Positions 1 through 10,672 of a DNA stretch of 64,000 nucleotides are shown here, piece after piece (position 1 is the first letter of the stretch; each line of letters starts with the position of its first letter). A program made the position numbers and the translations under genes. The notes beneath the pieces are model-generated. The model was not told the DNA's origin and did no database searches. It was given only the letters and a program-made list of their open reading frames with translations. Source of the DNA: Epiperipatus broadwayi (taxonomy: Eukaryota; Onychophora; Udeonychophora; Euonychophora; Peripatidae); the NCBI GenBank assembly GCA_028023455.1, contig JAQFVV010006853.1, forward strand, positions 186,001 through 250,000, written 5' to 3'.

Positions 1-1
1 T

Positions 2-1049
2 GTATACAATGGACAGCATTACAGACAAGTTTTTGGTACTCCTATGGGCTCACCTATCTCAGGAGTAATAGCTGATTTATTCATGGAATATATAGAAACT
101 CGTGCTTTAGAATCATCATCTTTAAAACCTCTCATTTGGCTCAGATACATAGATGACACTTTTGTCATATGGCAACATGAAAAAAATACATTAGATGATT
201 TTTTCTTACATTTAAATAATATGCATCCTCATATTAAATTTACAATGGAGACAGAGTCTGATGGAAAATTCCCTTTTCTTGATGTTCTAGTCACCAGAAC
301 ACCAAATAGTTTATCTTTTTCTATTTGCAGAAAGGATACACACACAGACAGATATTTACATTTCCATTCTCATCATCACCCAACTCAGATAGTTTCTGTA
401 GCCAAAACTCTTTTAAATAGAGCAATTAACCTTTCAGATGACACACATCTGAAAGAAGAAATAAATCACATTAATAGTGTTTTATTAGCAAATAGTTATA
501 ATTACAAATTTATAAAAAAAAGCCTTATTTCAAGCCCAAAATAGACAAAATAGGAAACAAAAAGATGATAAGTCAGCTATTAGGATTTGTGTTCCATATG
601 TAAAAGGAACTACAGACAGTATCGGACGTATATTAAAACGCTATAATATAGATACAGCATTTTCTGCTCATCAAAAGATCAGCAATATAATAACCAAGCC
701 TAAGGATTCAATCCCTCTTGAATCTCATGGTGTCTATCAAATCTCATGTAAAAATTGTAAAGCTTCTTACATAGGTATGAGTAATCGTCGCATCAGTGTT
801 AGGAGAGATGAGCATGCTAATGCAGTTAAACAACACTCATCATCATCAGCACTCTCACTCCATACTATAGATTCAGGTCATAAAATAGATTTTTCTAGTA
901 CCAGGATCATATCCAGATGTGATAATCTCTACCAATGCAAAATCAGAGAAGCCATTGAGATACTTAAAAGGCCAGATTGTATCAATAAGCGAGATGATAC
1001 GTGCAAACTTCCTCCTATTTGGAAAGATTTCTTTAAAAAACATTCTTAA
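2..1049 (+). pseudogene. Penelope-like element 1: RT (C-terminal half) + GIY-YIG endonuclease, frameshifted
   Basis: The 5' part lies outside the window. Reading from base 2, the first segment carries the RT motif GTPMGSPISG, the catalytic YIDDTF (about 150-168) and the PLE-type block LPFLDV-like (FPFLDVLVTR) followed by THTDRYLHFHSHH. That frame stops at 542-544. The 8-A run at 514-521 is the likely frameshift, because the next frame continues smoothly (RQNRKQKDD..., VPYVKGTTDSIGRIL) into a GIY-YIG nuclease: GVYQISCKNC then YIGMSNRRISVR (about 727-800), ending TAA at 1047-1049. PLEs move by target-primed reverse transcription, with the GIY-YIG domain nicking target DNA. Family assignment is secure. 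Whether the single indel is a mutation or a long-read homopolymer error cannot be told here. Confidence 0.9.
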
Positions 1050-1262
1050 ATTTAACATTTTTGCTATTGGTGGGATTTTTAATGTTTTATTCAAACCAGT
1101 GATTGTAGCGCCTCTACAACCGTCTTTCTACCTTTTTATAACTCTGTGGATGGCTTGTGTGACCAAGTCGAAACGTCAGTATATTGATATTAAAAGTTTT
1201 TAACACGGATGAACCTGCAAAATATGTATTTTATATATTTAACCCGTGCAAATCTTCGTTTT
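1050..1262 (+). other. 3' untranslated region of Penelope-like element 1
   Basis: Sequence after the PLE stop holds GACCAAGTCGAAACGTC (about 1160-1176), the kind of GAAAC-bearing block seen downstream of PLE ORFs, and a potential hairpin between CACGG (about 1204) and CCGTG (about 1243). It runs into a short (TA)n at about 1265-1280. I infer this is the 3' UTR up to the insertion boundary. The exact end is not defined. Confidence 0.5.
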
Positions 1263-1280
1263 AACATATATATATATATA

Positions 1281-2756
1281 GGAAGTCTGTTACTAGATAT
1301 TGTAGATGTAAGTGATCTGTGTTTATGTATAAAAAAAATGTTAGGTCAAAATTAAAATAACCGTATTAACCTTTTAACCGCTAATTTTATCATTGGTTGT
1401 ATCAGATAAAAATCAAATCTTTTAATTGGCCAACTCACAAACTGAAGACAAAGCCTATTGTTAAAACATATTCGCCTATAATATTAAATTCAACTCAGAT
1501 ACGTTTATAAAAAGTATATAATTAATTTTTCAGGTCATGAAAAAAACGAAAGTTCTTTCAAAAATAAATTGCTATTTATTTATTCTAAGATATTCAATAT
1601 CGGGAACATAAAAGTTATAATGTAAACAAAAAGATCGACTTTTACGTTATAGAAAAGTAAATATTTCTTTTTATTACAACTTCAATATTTTTACTAAAAT
1701 CTTCAATATTTTTCGAAAATAATTTTGTTTTTTTATTATTCTCTCTGAAAATTATGTTTAATTTCCATAAATATTATTTAATAATAATTTAAATCGTATT
1801 CGAAATGAAAATCTCAGCGTTTTTCTTTATTTTCTTTGATCAGGCAGTTTCTTTGTTCTTTCCAGCCAATCAGAATGTCTTTTTCGGCTGAGAGCGTGCT
1901 AAGAACCAATCACAAATAATGTTCCTTCTTTGTTTAGGTTTAAAATGCGTTTTTTTCTATTTTTTACTTCTAAAATAAATCGGAAGATGTCACCATCGTA
2001 CAGAACTTTTAAAAACGAATTCAATACGTATTTAACGAATTTTATCGTATGAAAATGAACTGAGTTAGAGTGATTTCAGATGTCGACGAGGAGCCTCGTC
2101 AAAAACAGTCTTTTGGTTAAACCATTACTTTAAAACACCCTAGTTTAAATATATTAGAAATATAGTTTGAGACCATTAGATAGATTGAATTCACCTTCTG
2201 AGTTTACTTTATTTTAAAGATGTATCAATATTTCCGACATGTTCAATGAAAAATTCGAGAGTGCTAAGATTACACATTTTTTTATTATTTTGGCTTATAA
2301 TAAATGCATATTTTATTTATGTACACATGTGTAAACGAAAGGAAAATGTTTAATGGTACATGCAATATTATCTTATTATACTTAAAATTTTAGCTTTATT
2401 TTTGATTAAATATTATTTTAAAGACAAAAATATTGTATGAATAAAAAGGAAAATGTGGGGGGGGGGGCATGATACCTATAGTTTTAAATGAGAGTTATAT
2501 ATAAATACTTCCGTTCTATACACTTAATATCAGTTAATTAAAAGAGAATTTATATTAAAATATATAGGCTGAATTAAGTTGGCTTTCTGACTATTAATAT
2601 TCTAGATAATTCTAAATAAAAAAATCTAAAATAATGAAAGAGGTGGTTCACTTTCTTATTGTAAAAAGTTATTGAACTTGACAGCTAGAGGGCAGTTCAA
2701 TTATTATTTAAAAATAGATTTGATATTTAACATACGGGCTATATATATATATATAT
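1281..2756. other. AT-rich stretch without a recognisable gene
   Basis: No coding region is seen. Features of note are two CCAATCA motifs about 42 bp apart (about 1864 and 1906), a perfect 7-bp hairpin GACGAGG-AG-CCTCGTC at 2085-2100, an 11-G run near 2457, and an AT run at about 2740-2756 that forms the 5' flank of the following RTE element. Confidence 0.5.
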
Positions 2757-5700
2757 AACATACGGCTGCAGAAAGGAGTTTTGCTATTAACTGAAAGGAG
2801 ACCCTTTGATTCCTCTTGGAGGCCTTAAAGGAACCGAGCAGGGCAAATTCCTAATGGCCACTCCATACGTTCTTGTCGTTGCAGCTGTTATTACTAGGTG
2901 ATTATTCATATAGTATACGAACATGGATGGGCTGCTCACCAACACGCATTAGCCAGCGTGGTGAGTTTATTGGCTTTTTACCTCTGAGTTTAAGATCAAG
3001 AAACATCATGGTCTTTCTTCTCAGTGCCTGATAAGGCAGAATGAATGTTTGTGTAAATGATAAATATTTTTGTGGCCCTTATTCCCAGGAGGCTGTAAAG
3101 TCACCAACCAAGGCAGCGGTTAGTGGCCGAAGGCGGAGGGTGCTAATAATCCCCTGCTTTGCGGAACCAGGCTGCCATTTGATGATGACTTTTTATTTAG
3201 GTACTTACAACTGCAGATCACTTTCAAGTGAAGGAAGATTGCAAGAATTAGAAGAAGAACTCTCTTATATTAAATGGGACATTATTGGACTTTGTGAAGT
3301 TAGAAGAAAAGGTGAAGAGACAATTGATTTAAAAAGTGGACATATACTCTATTATAAAGGCACAAATATTGGAAATACAAGTGGAGTAGGATTCATTATA
3401 AATAAAAAGTGGAAGAACAATATTGTGGAGATTGATGGTGTATCGGACAGAGTGGCAAGATTAGTTATACAACTTAATAGCAGATACCAAATGCAGATAA
3501 TTCAGGTTTATGCCCCAACAAGTTCTCATAGTGATGAAGTAGTAGAAGATTTTTATATGGATGTACAAAAGGCTTTTGATCAGAGTAAACACCATTTTAA
3601 AATTGTTATGGGAGACTTTAATGCTAGAATTGGTTAAAAAACGAAAGATGAAAGTGCTGTGGGTAATTTTGGTTATGGTAATAGAAATGAGAGAGGACAT
3701 AGACTTGTGGAGTTTGCAGAAAAAGAAAAACTTTATATTATGAATTCTTTTTTTGAGAAAAATGTTAAAAGGAAATGGACATGGAAGCATCCAAATGAAG
3801 GTACAGCAGAATTGGATTATATTTTGACTAACAGGAAATACATATTTCAAGATTGTAATGTTCTTATTAAATTTAACACAGGAAGTGATCATCGATTAGT
3901 AAGGTGTAAGATACGTGTTAATGTAAAACTAGAGAGACAAAAATTATTAAGAAAAACAATATTTACAGTTGATATTCCTAATCTTCAGAAACATTCTAAT
4001 GAATTTAAATTAGAACTTACAAATCGGTTTCAAGTATTAGTAGATTTTGAACATGATTCAGATTTGAATGAAATTAATATGAAAATAACTGATACACTTT
4101 TGAAAACTGCAACAAAGATAGCTGGTAGAAAGAAACAGCAATCGACCAATAAAATTTCTACTGAGACTAGAGAATTTATGAAGAAAAGAAGGAATATGAA
4201 GATATACAAAAATGATGCATTAAAAAGAATTGAATATCTCGAATTTTGTAAAATGGTGCGGAAAAGAGTTGAAAATGATATAAGAAAGTATAACTGTGAA
4301 CTAGCAAGGAAAGCTGTAGAAGAAAATAAAAGTCTTAAGAATGTAAAACAACATTTTGGTATTGGTAGGAAATTTATATCTGCAATAAAAAAAAAGATGG
4401 AATTATTACTAAAAGGAGAGATGACATCATGAAATTGGTAGAAGATTTTTATCAAGAATTATATAGTAATAAAGAACAAGTACCTCCTATATCTATTACA
4501 TCTTCCAAATTGCCCAGAATTTTAAATGAAGAAGTGAGACATGCAATTAAATGTATGAAGAAAGGAAAGGCTCCAGGTAATGATGGAATTATAATTGATA
4601 TATTAAAAGAAGCAGGTGAAGAAATAGAAAATTTTTTAGTAAAGTTATATACCAAATGTCTAAATGATAAAGATGTACCGGATGATTGGAAGAATGCAGT
4701 AATAATATTAATATTTAAAAAAGGTGATAAAGAAGATATTAGAAATTACAGACCTATCAGCCTTTTATCAGTTTTTATAAAATTTTTACCAAGATAATTA
4801 CTACTCGTCTACAGAGAACATTGGATTTCCACCAACCAAGAGAACAAGCCAGATTTAAAAGTGGTTTTAGTACAGTAGATCATATCCAGGTATTGAGAGA
4901 AGTTATAGAAAGGACAAATGAATATGAGTTGCCATTATGCTTAGGATTTGTAGATTATGAAAAGGCATTTGATTCTATAAACATTTCTTCAGTGATTAAA
5001 GCATTAGATCATCAAGGTATAGATCCAGGATATTGTCATATTTTAAAGAATATTTATAAAAATGCAACAGCAACAATTAGATTACATAATGACACTGGGA
5101 AAGTCAACATTGAGAAAGGTGTAAGACAAGGTGACTCCATATCTCCAAAACTTTTTACAGCAGTGCTGCATGAAGTATTTTGTGGATTAAAATGGGAAAC
5201 TAAAGGAGTGAAAGTAAATGGTGATTATTTAAGTCATTTAGATTTCACAGATGATGTAGTTGTTTTTGCAAATAATGCTTCAGATCTGCAGGAAATGTTG
5301 CAGGAATTATCAGATGAAAGTAGGAAAGTAGGACTAAAGATAAATGTTAAAAAGACTAAAGTAATGTTTAATCGATTTGCTCAAAATATGAAAATAAAGA
5401 TTGATTATGATGAATTAGAAGAAGTTAACAGTTACAAATATCTTGGTCAGATTATTAATACAGATGGAAACATAATGGAGGAAATTAATCATAGAATTAA
5501 ACTTGGTTGGAGTGCTTTTGGTAGAAATAACTTGATACTAAAAGGACATATGCCTATGTGTTTGAAAAGGAAGGTTTTTAACAAATGTGTTTTACCAGTT
5601 CTTACTTATGGATCTGAGACTTGGACACTTAATAGAAGAGCAATTCAGAGACTTCAGACCACTCAAAGAAGTATGGAGAGATGTATGTTGGGAGTAACAA

Positions 5701-6027
5701 GAAGAGATCGTAAACGCAATGTATGGGTAAGAGAACAAACAGGTGTTACTGACCTCATTGAAAAAATTAAAAGATTGAAGTGGAGTTGGGCTGGACATAT
5801 TGTTTGAAGAGATGATAATAGATGGACAATTGAAATTTTAAATTGGATTCCAAGAGATTGTAAAAGACCCAGAAAGAGACCACATGTGAGATGGATGGAT
5901 GAAATAAGAAAGTGTGCAGGGGTGATGTGGAGAAGAGAAGCTAAAGATCGAAGAAGATGGATTAAACTTGGAGAGACCTTCATCCTGCAGTGGATTGATA
6001 ATGGTTGATAATGATGATGATGATGAT
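2757..6027 (+). mobile_element. RTE-type non-LTR retrotransposon (LINE), near full length
   Basis: The element has a GC-richer 5' untranslated leader (about 2757-3180), one long reading frame for AP endonuclease plus RT, and a 3' tail of TGATGATGA repeats instead of poly(A), which is characteristic of RTE/BovB-type LINEs. Near-matching flanks AACATAC(G/A)GGCTATATAT occur before (about 2729) and after (about 6030), consistent with a target-site duplication in an AT-rich site. Truncated relatives occur at 8265-8830 (minus), 22985-24046, 53877-55670, and a 5'-end-only piece at 59045-59275. The order of parts and tail type are seen directly. Clade RTE is inferred from them. Confidence 0.85.
3041..6008 (+). 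pseudogene. RTE ORF: AP endonuclease + reverse transcriptase, with stops and frameshifts
   Basis: Endonuclease motifs: LGTYNCRSL, LCEVRRKGEE, VYAPTSSHSD, MGDFNARIG (about 3608-3634) and SDHRLV (about 3884). RT motifs: [43 protein letters not shown], catalytic FTDDVVVFA (about 5244-5270), and the C-terminal GSETWTLNRR and WAGHIV blocks. The reading is broken by TAA at 3635-3637, by a frameshift in the A run at about 4384-4393, by a frameshift in the T run at about 4772-4776, and by TGA at 5805-5807. Past the last stop, the same frame (RDDNRWTIEILNW...) runs to TGA at 6006-6008. The start is uncertain: ATG at 3041 opens the frame, but family similarity begins only near 3180. The protein would nick the target and copy its own RNA, but this copy cannot make it intact. 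Confidence 0.88.
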
Positions 6028-6039
6028 ATAACATACAGG

Positions 6040-6081
<42 letters not shown>
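6028..6081. repeat. (TA)n microsatellite after the RTE tail
   Basis: About 40 bp of TA dinucleotides directly after the RTE target-site flank and before the hammerhead-bearing repeat. Confidence 0.9.
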
Positions 6082-6084
<3 letters not shown>

Positions 6085-6129
6085 AACAATGTAATATATA
6101 GGATATTTTGAGTAAGATGAGAATGTCAA

Positions 6130-6440
6130 CAGCAGTGCCGACTTTGAGCGTTCCATCGTCAGATTTCGATAGGATGGATAGTTGAAGAGTTGGAGGATAG
6201 AGTGGATTGAAGCCTGTCCATTAAAGTATGGAAATTGGCTATCTTCATACTAATCTGAGCACGTATTGTATATATGTGTAGAGATGATAATCTGGACCAA
6301 CTGACGAATGCTGGTTTTGCACGAAATCCGTGTATTGGTGATTATTTATCTTTTAGACATATATGTGGTCCAGTGTATCAGTGATATGAGATAGTGTAGA
6401 GAGTTGAGGGTTGTATGAAAGTCTGAGCTCAAAATAGATT
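6130..6440 (+). mobile_element. Hammerhead-bearing short interspersed repeat, copy A
   Basis: This repeat is shared with several other sites in the window (minus 31020-31340, plus 32095-32270, minus 39440-39600, and short relics at about 37550 and 48240). Common blocks in order are: CCATTAAAGTATG; GATGATAATxTGGACCAA; a hammerhead-like core; ATTATTTATCTTTT; an A-box-like TATCAGTGATATGAGA; and a 3' block GAAAGTCTGxGCTCAAA resembling a degenerate B box. It encodes no protein. I infer a SINE- or retrozyme-like non-autonomous retroelement. The 5' boundary is approximate, set by the first similarity to the 31.3-kb copy. Confidence 0.65.
6294..6341 (+). ncRNA. Candidate type-I hammerhead ribozyme (copy A)
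   Basis: Core CTGACGA at 6301-6307 and GAAA at 6323-6326 enclose a 15-nt stem-II segment. Stem I pairs ACCAA (6296-6300) with TTGGT (6335-6339). Predicted self-cleavage falls after A6334 in the GTA triplet. Stem II is weak here (TGC/GCA plus mismatches), and stem III is very short, as in known animal type-I hammerheads. All conserved core letters are present. Activity is inferred, not shown. Confidence 0.6.
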
Positions 6441-8264
6441 TGATCAATTTCACATGGCATTATATTTATTCATTATTAAAATATTACTTATCATTATATA
6501 TATATATATAAGGTGAGATCACGATTTGTAATCTAAAAAATACTTATATAATTAATAGGTTAAATAATTATTATAAAAAATATATTTATTTATTCTAAAT
6601 AAATAAAAAAATGTTCTATAGTATTTAGAAATTTTTTAGAATAATAACAGCACCTCAAGAAACACCTCTTAAATAGACTATTAGAAAACAACAATTAAGG
6701 GCTAATATAATTCTTCACCCATAACTCACCAAAGCAAGACCCATTTAGCACTTATATTTAAATACGAACAAGACAGATGATCTTTTCACCTTGTAGCGAA
6801 ATGATATGGAACTATATAGTAGCGCTTATTTTGTAATTTGCTGATTTTTTAAAATGAGAATTCCTTTGTTTATATCACTCTGTATCCTTTAACTTTCAAT
6901 TTTCCATTGTTTTCTTTGTATTCACTCTTAAGTCAAATAAAATTATCTCAAAAGAGAACATTGAAAATGAAAGGTATTTGCCAAAATTTGATTTTATAAT
7001 ACATTCTAAGGCATATACGGTTAATTTTGATGTCATAAAAAAATTATAAATTGGAGTAATTATTTTTAGAAAAGGACTATTATGTTAGTAATTTTATAGT
7101 CAATCATTTTTTCATTATCTTATATATCTGTGAATGAAACAAAATGTGTTTTGGCTAGATAAAAATTTACAGAGGGTGAGCTTATTTCACTCTAACCATT
7201 TATCCCATCACCATGAAATATTTAGGACTCATTACCTAAAAATTGTTATGTCTCATTAAAGTAAACAATAATTAACAAAAGGAAATCTAATAGGACTTCA
7301 CCTCATCTAATAATAATATTTTTCATAAGTTAAAAGGAAAATTTAACCTTCAGTTTGTTTACAACTATCAATTCCTAAATTTAGTTATAGAGCTTTAAGC
7401 ATTAATAATATTAATCATTGATTACATTTAAGTTATTTGCCATACATGAGTAAACCACTGAAAGCAATTTATGAAATGAATAATTTCCAAAATAATTCTT
7501 TATTGCTCTAGATATCCGCATTATTCACTTATATACTGGAAAAATGTAATTATTATCAGAAATAAGTTCACTAGAAGAAGAGAAAATATATTAGTTATTT
7601 TGTATTATATACCAAAACGGGCATTTAATGTTTTGTAATTGTTAAAAGAAGGAAAAAAAAAGAATGATTTTGTTAGAAGTTTGAAATGAAGTTGATATCC
7701 AAATCAAAATACACTGTCCTTATAAATTATTATATATATAATTTGAATTTTGCGGTATACCTACTACCTCAATGTTAAAACATATTAAAATATTATCATT
7801 CCATTTAATCAGTATTAAAGCGCTACGATAGTTCACATTTTTACTTAAACTTAATAAACTGTGTGCACATTTATAGTATATCTTTGCATGAAAGGATAAC
7901 ATAACAAATTTAATTGCTTTTATTTTTCAATATAATTTGGCCATTACTATTATATCTTATCAGCTTTTATTTACTAGTTACTTTTTATTTAAATTAGAAT
8001 GGCATATATTTTTAGTTCATGGGGCACTTATTATGTTTATGATATACTGGTCTTATGTTTGTTTGAATGATTTTTTCTTAATCAGCACCTTTAAGAGAAA
8101 TGTAGATATGGCATGTTTTATTATTAATTGAGGTCATATATGATAGTTATTCAATAAAGAAGTGTTACTCATAGTTTTAAATTACAAAAGGAGAATGGGT
8201 CTGATTGACACATCCCATTGTCCAAGGATTTTAAGAATTCTACATTCTTTTACAAAAAAATTAA
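6441..8264. other. AT-rich intergenic DNA, nothing recognised
   Basis: No coding frame with recognisable motifs is seen on either strand. The stretch is low-complexity A/T-rich sequence with a short (TA)n near 6497-6510. Open frames of about 60 codons at 7.7-8.1 kb have no family features and are expected by chance. Confidence 0.5.
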
Positions 8265-8830
8265 AAAATCCACCTTCTCTGATCTCTAGTCTCTCTTCTC
8301 CAAATTACTCCTGCACACTTTCTTATTCTATCTATCCATCTCACATGTGGTCTTTGTTTCGATCTTTAGCCATCTCTTGGAATCCAATTTAAGATTTCAG
8401 TTGTCCATCTATTATCATCTCTTCTAGCAATATGTCCAGACCAACTCCACTCCAGTCTTTTAATTCATTCAATAATGTCAATAACACCTGCTTGTTCTCT
8501 TACCCATATATTGTATTTTCAATCGCTTCTTGTTACTCCTAACATGCCTATCTTAATACTTCTTTGAATTGTCTGAAGTCTGTGTACTGCTTTTCTAATA
8601 AGTTTCCAAGTCTTGGATCCATTAATAACAACTGGAAAAAACACATTTATTAAGAACCTTTATTTACATAGGCATATTTCCTTTTAGTATTAAGTTATTT
8701 CTACCAAAATCACATCAATCAAATTTAATTCTATGATTAGTTTACATCTATTATGTTTCCATCTGTAGTAATAATCTGTCCAACATATTTGTGGTTGTAA
8801 ACTTCTTTTAGCTTGTCATAATAAAACCTT
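8265..8830 (-). pseudogene. RTE LINE 3' fragment, antisense
   Basis: The reverse complement matches the C-terminal part of the RTE ORF at about 5450-5970: blocks corresponding to the DGN-M region, FNKCVLPV, GSETW, the SMERCMLG-like segment, WSWAGHIV, and RPHVRWMDEIRK (seen here as antisense TCCATCTCACATGTGG). It is riddled with stops and indels. Similarity fades at about 8265, so the tail is either divergent or lost. This is the usual 5'-truncated LINE remnant. Confidence 0.8.
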
Positions 8831-8869
8831 ATATATAATACAAATAAAATGTCTATTAATTAAAAAGCT

Positions 8870-9050
8870 ATTGTAATCACAATAAAAATAATAAATATAA
8901 TGGAAATTAACTATTATATACAGTAGGTCAATCTGCAGAAGTATTTTTGGCAAGTACTTTTGGTTAATTCCTTAATCTGCCTCAACTGCTGTTAAATTCA
9001 AAAAACAAAACAGAAGCAAACATCATCAACTCAAATCCCATGAATCCTGT
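8870..9050 (-). repeat. Left arm of inverted repeat bracketing Penelope-like element 2
   Basis: This 3' UTR plus last codons of the PLE (ending Q-D-S-W-D-L-S-stop) reappears inverted at 10497-10672. Blocks in common are AATCTGCCTCAACTGC and ATCAACTCAAATCCCATGAA. The element therefore has its 3' end at both outer edges. Confidence 0.8.
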
Positions 9051-10480
9051 ATTTTAATGTTATCAATTTGTCTATTAATTATATTTATTTTATTTCTATT
9101 TATTAAAATTGCCTCCTTAATTTTTATTTTATTATGGTTTCTCTCTTCATGAAGAATTTTAACACTTTCAATACCAAATTTAAATTTACATTTACATGTC
9201 ATTTCATGATCCAGAAAAACTGAAGCAGTCATTAAATCACTATTATTTTTACTTTTCACATGCTTGTATAAAAAAAATTCATGCTTCTTTAATCATTTTT
9301 AATACTGCACATTGATTGATCTATATATGATAATATACATCCACAAAAAATCTGATACACAACATTATTTTTCTTCATGACACATATGCCATTTTTAGAA
9401 TTATTCACTAATTTATTAATATTACTTATAACACAAAATAAAACATTAAACACATTCTTATATATACCCTTTAAAAATTTCACTTGAGCATTTAAAATAT
9501 ATGGAATATATATACATTTTTACTATCAATCATCAACTCCTTTAAACAATTGTAACTCTTTTTAAATTGACATAAAGTATTGTTAATCTTATAACCAACT
9601 TCGAGCATTTCCTTGGCAAATATCTCAATATTTTTAATTTACACACCGGTAATGACATAATTTTTATTACAAATAAAAAAATCTAAAACATGTTATCTTA
9701 TGCATAACTGGTATTTTTGATTTACTAATTATGTATCCCCATTTTTGCAATGGTTTGATTATTAATTTATAACTTAACATAGTATTATCTCTTGTAATAA
9801 TTAAATCTAAATACTTAATACTTTTGTGCTGTTCCATTTCAATAGTTCATTTCAGATCATTCAAACTGTTTAACTTCTCTACAATCAAATTTATAGTATT
9901 GGTATTTACATACACAAAAATGTAATCCACCTACCTTTTGTAAATTTTAATATATTTTAAAAAACACATATTTAAATACTACTCTCATATGTAGACAAAA
10001 CAAAATTGCAAATTTGTGCAACAACAGATAGACCCATAGGCCAGTTTTTAAACATTTTATAAAGTCCACCTTAAAAAAAAAGCACTTTATCATCAAAAAA
10101 TTTTAACAAATCAATATATTTACAAACATGTTTACTTTTTAATGCATGTTCAATTATTTTTATGGTACCCACTCTATCAATAGATTCATACATTTCTGTC
10201 ACATCTAATAAAGCAATAACATCATTCTCATTAATCACTATATTTTTAATTCTGTCTACAAATTCAAAGATGAAGTAATAGTATTTTTTCCACATCCTAA
10301 AAACTTTAATAACAGCTTACCAATATATTTAGAATTCTGATACATAAATGAATCACTAAAATCAATCATAATTCACAAAATATTACCTTCTTTATATAAC
10401 TTTATATTTGCAAAAATACTAGGACATACAATACAGGAAGTATATATATCTTATAATACACATTATTACTTAAGGCTTTA
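9020..10480 (-). pseudogene. Penelope-like element 2: decayed RT + GIY-YIG endonuclease
   Basis: Minus-strand reading, high to low coordinates. An RT palm entry gives ENDVIALLDVTEMYESIDRV (about 10160-10240). The motif-B region reads NWPMGLSVVAQIC (about 10010-10050). The catalytic box is degenerate (VDYIFVYV where a YVDD-F is expected). Next come a GIY-YIG domain with a changed entry (VVYQIFCGC then SYIDQS, about 9310-9370) and the nuclease C-terminus RNHNKIKIKEAILINRN ending at about 9026. Many stops and frameshifts. It belongs with the family of the 38.7-40.1 kb copy rather than that of the 1-kb or 20-kb copies. Confidence 0.78.
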
Positions 10481-10496
10481 TTTTTAGATTTTTAAA

Positions 10497-10672
10497 AAAT
10501 ACTGTTAATTCAGGATTCATGGGATTTGAGTTGATGTAATTTGCTTCCATTTTGTTGTTTGAATTTAATGGCAGTTGAGGCAGATTAAGAAATTAAACAA
10601 AAGTACTTATGCAGATTGAAAGACTACATAATAGCTAATTACTATTATATTTATTATTTTTGTTTTATATAT
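10497..10672 (+). repeat. Right arm of inverted repeat: second, very short PLE 3' end
   Basis: In plus orientation this encodes the same last residues (Q-D-S-W-D-L-S-stop, about 10510-10536) and the 3' UTR of element 2. It abuts the truncated 5' side of the minus-strand element. This is a head-to-head pair of unequal length. Confidence 0.78.

Noticed and set aside
2085-2100. Histone-mRNA-type 3' stem-loop
   Set aside because: The hairpin is 7 bp with a 2-nt loop, unlike the 6-bp/4-nt histone stem-loop, and no histone frame is nearby.
5592-6089. Open frames antisense to RTE 3' ends (also 23697-24038 and 55305-55544)
   Set aside because: They recur wherever the RTE C-terminus occurs and mirror its sense codons. 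No independent protein signal.
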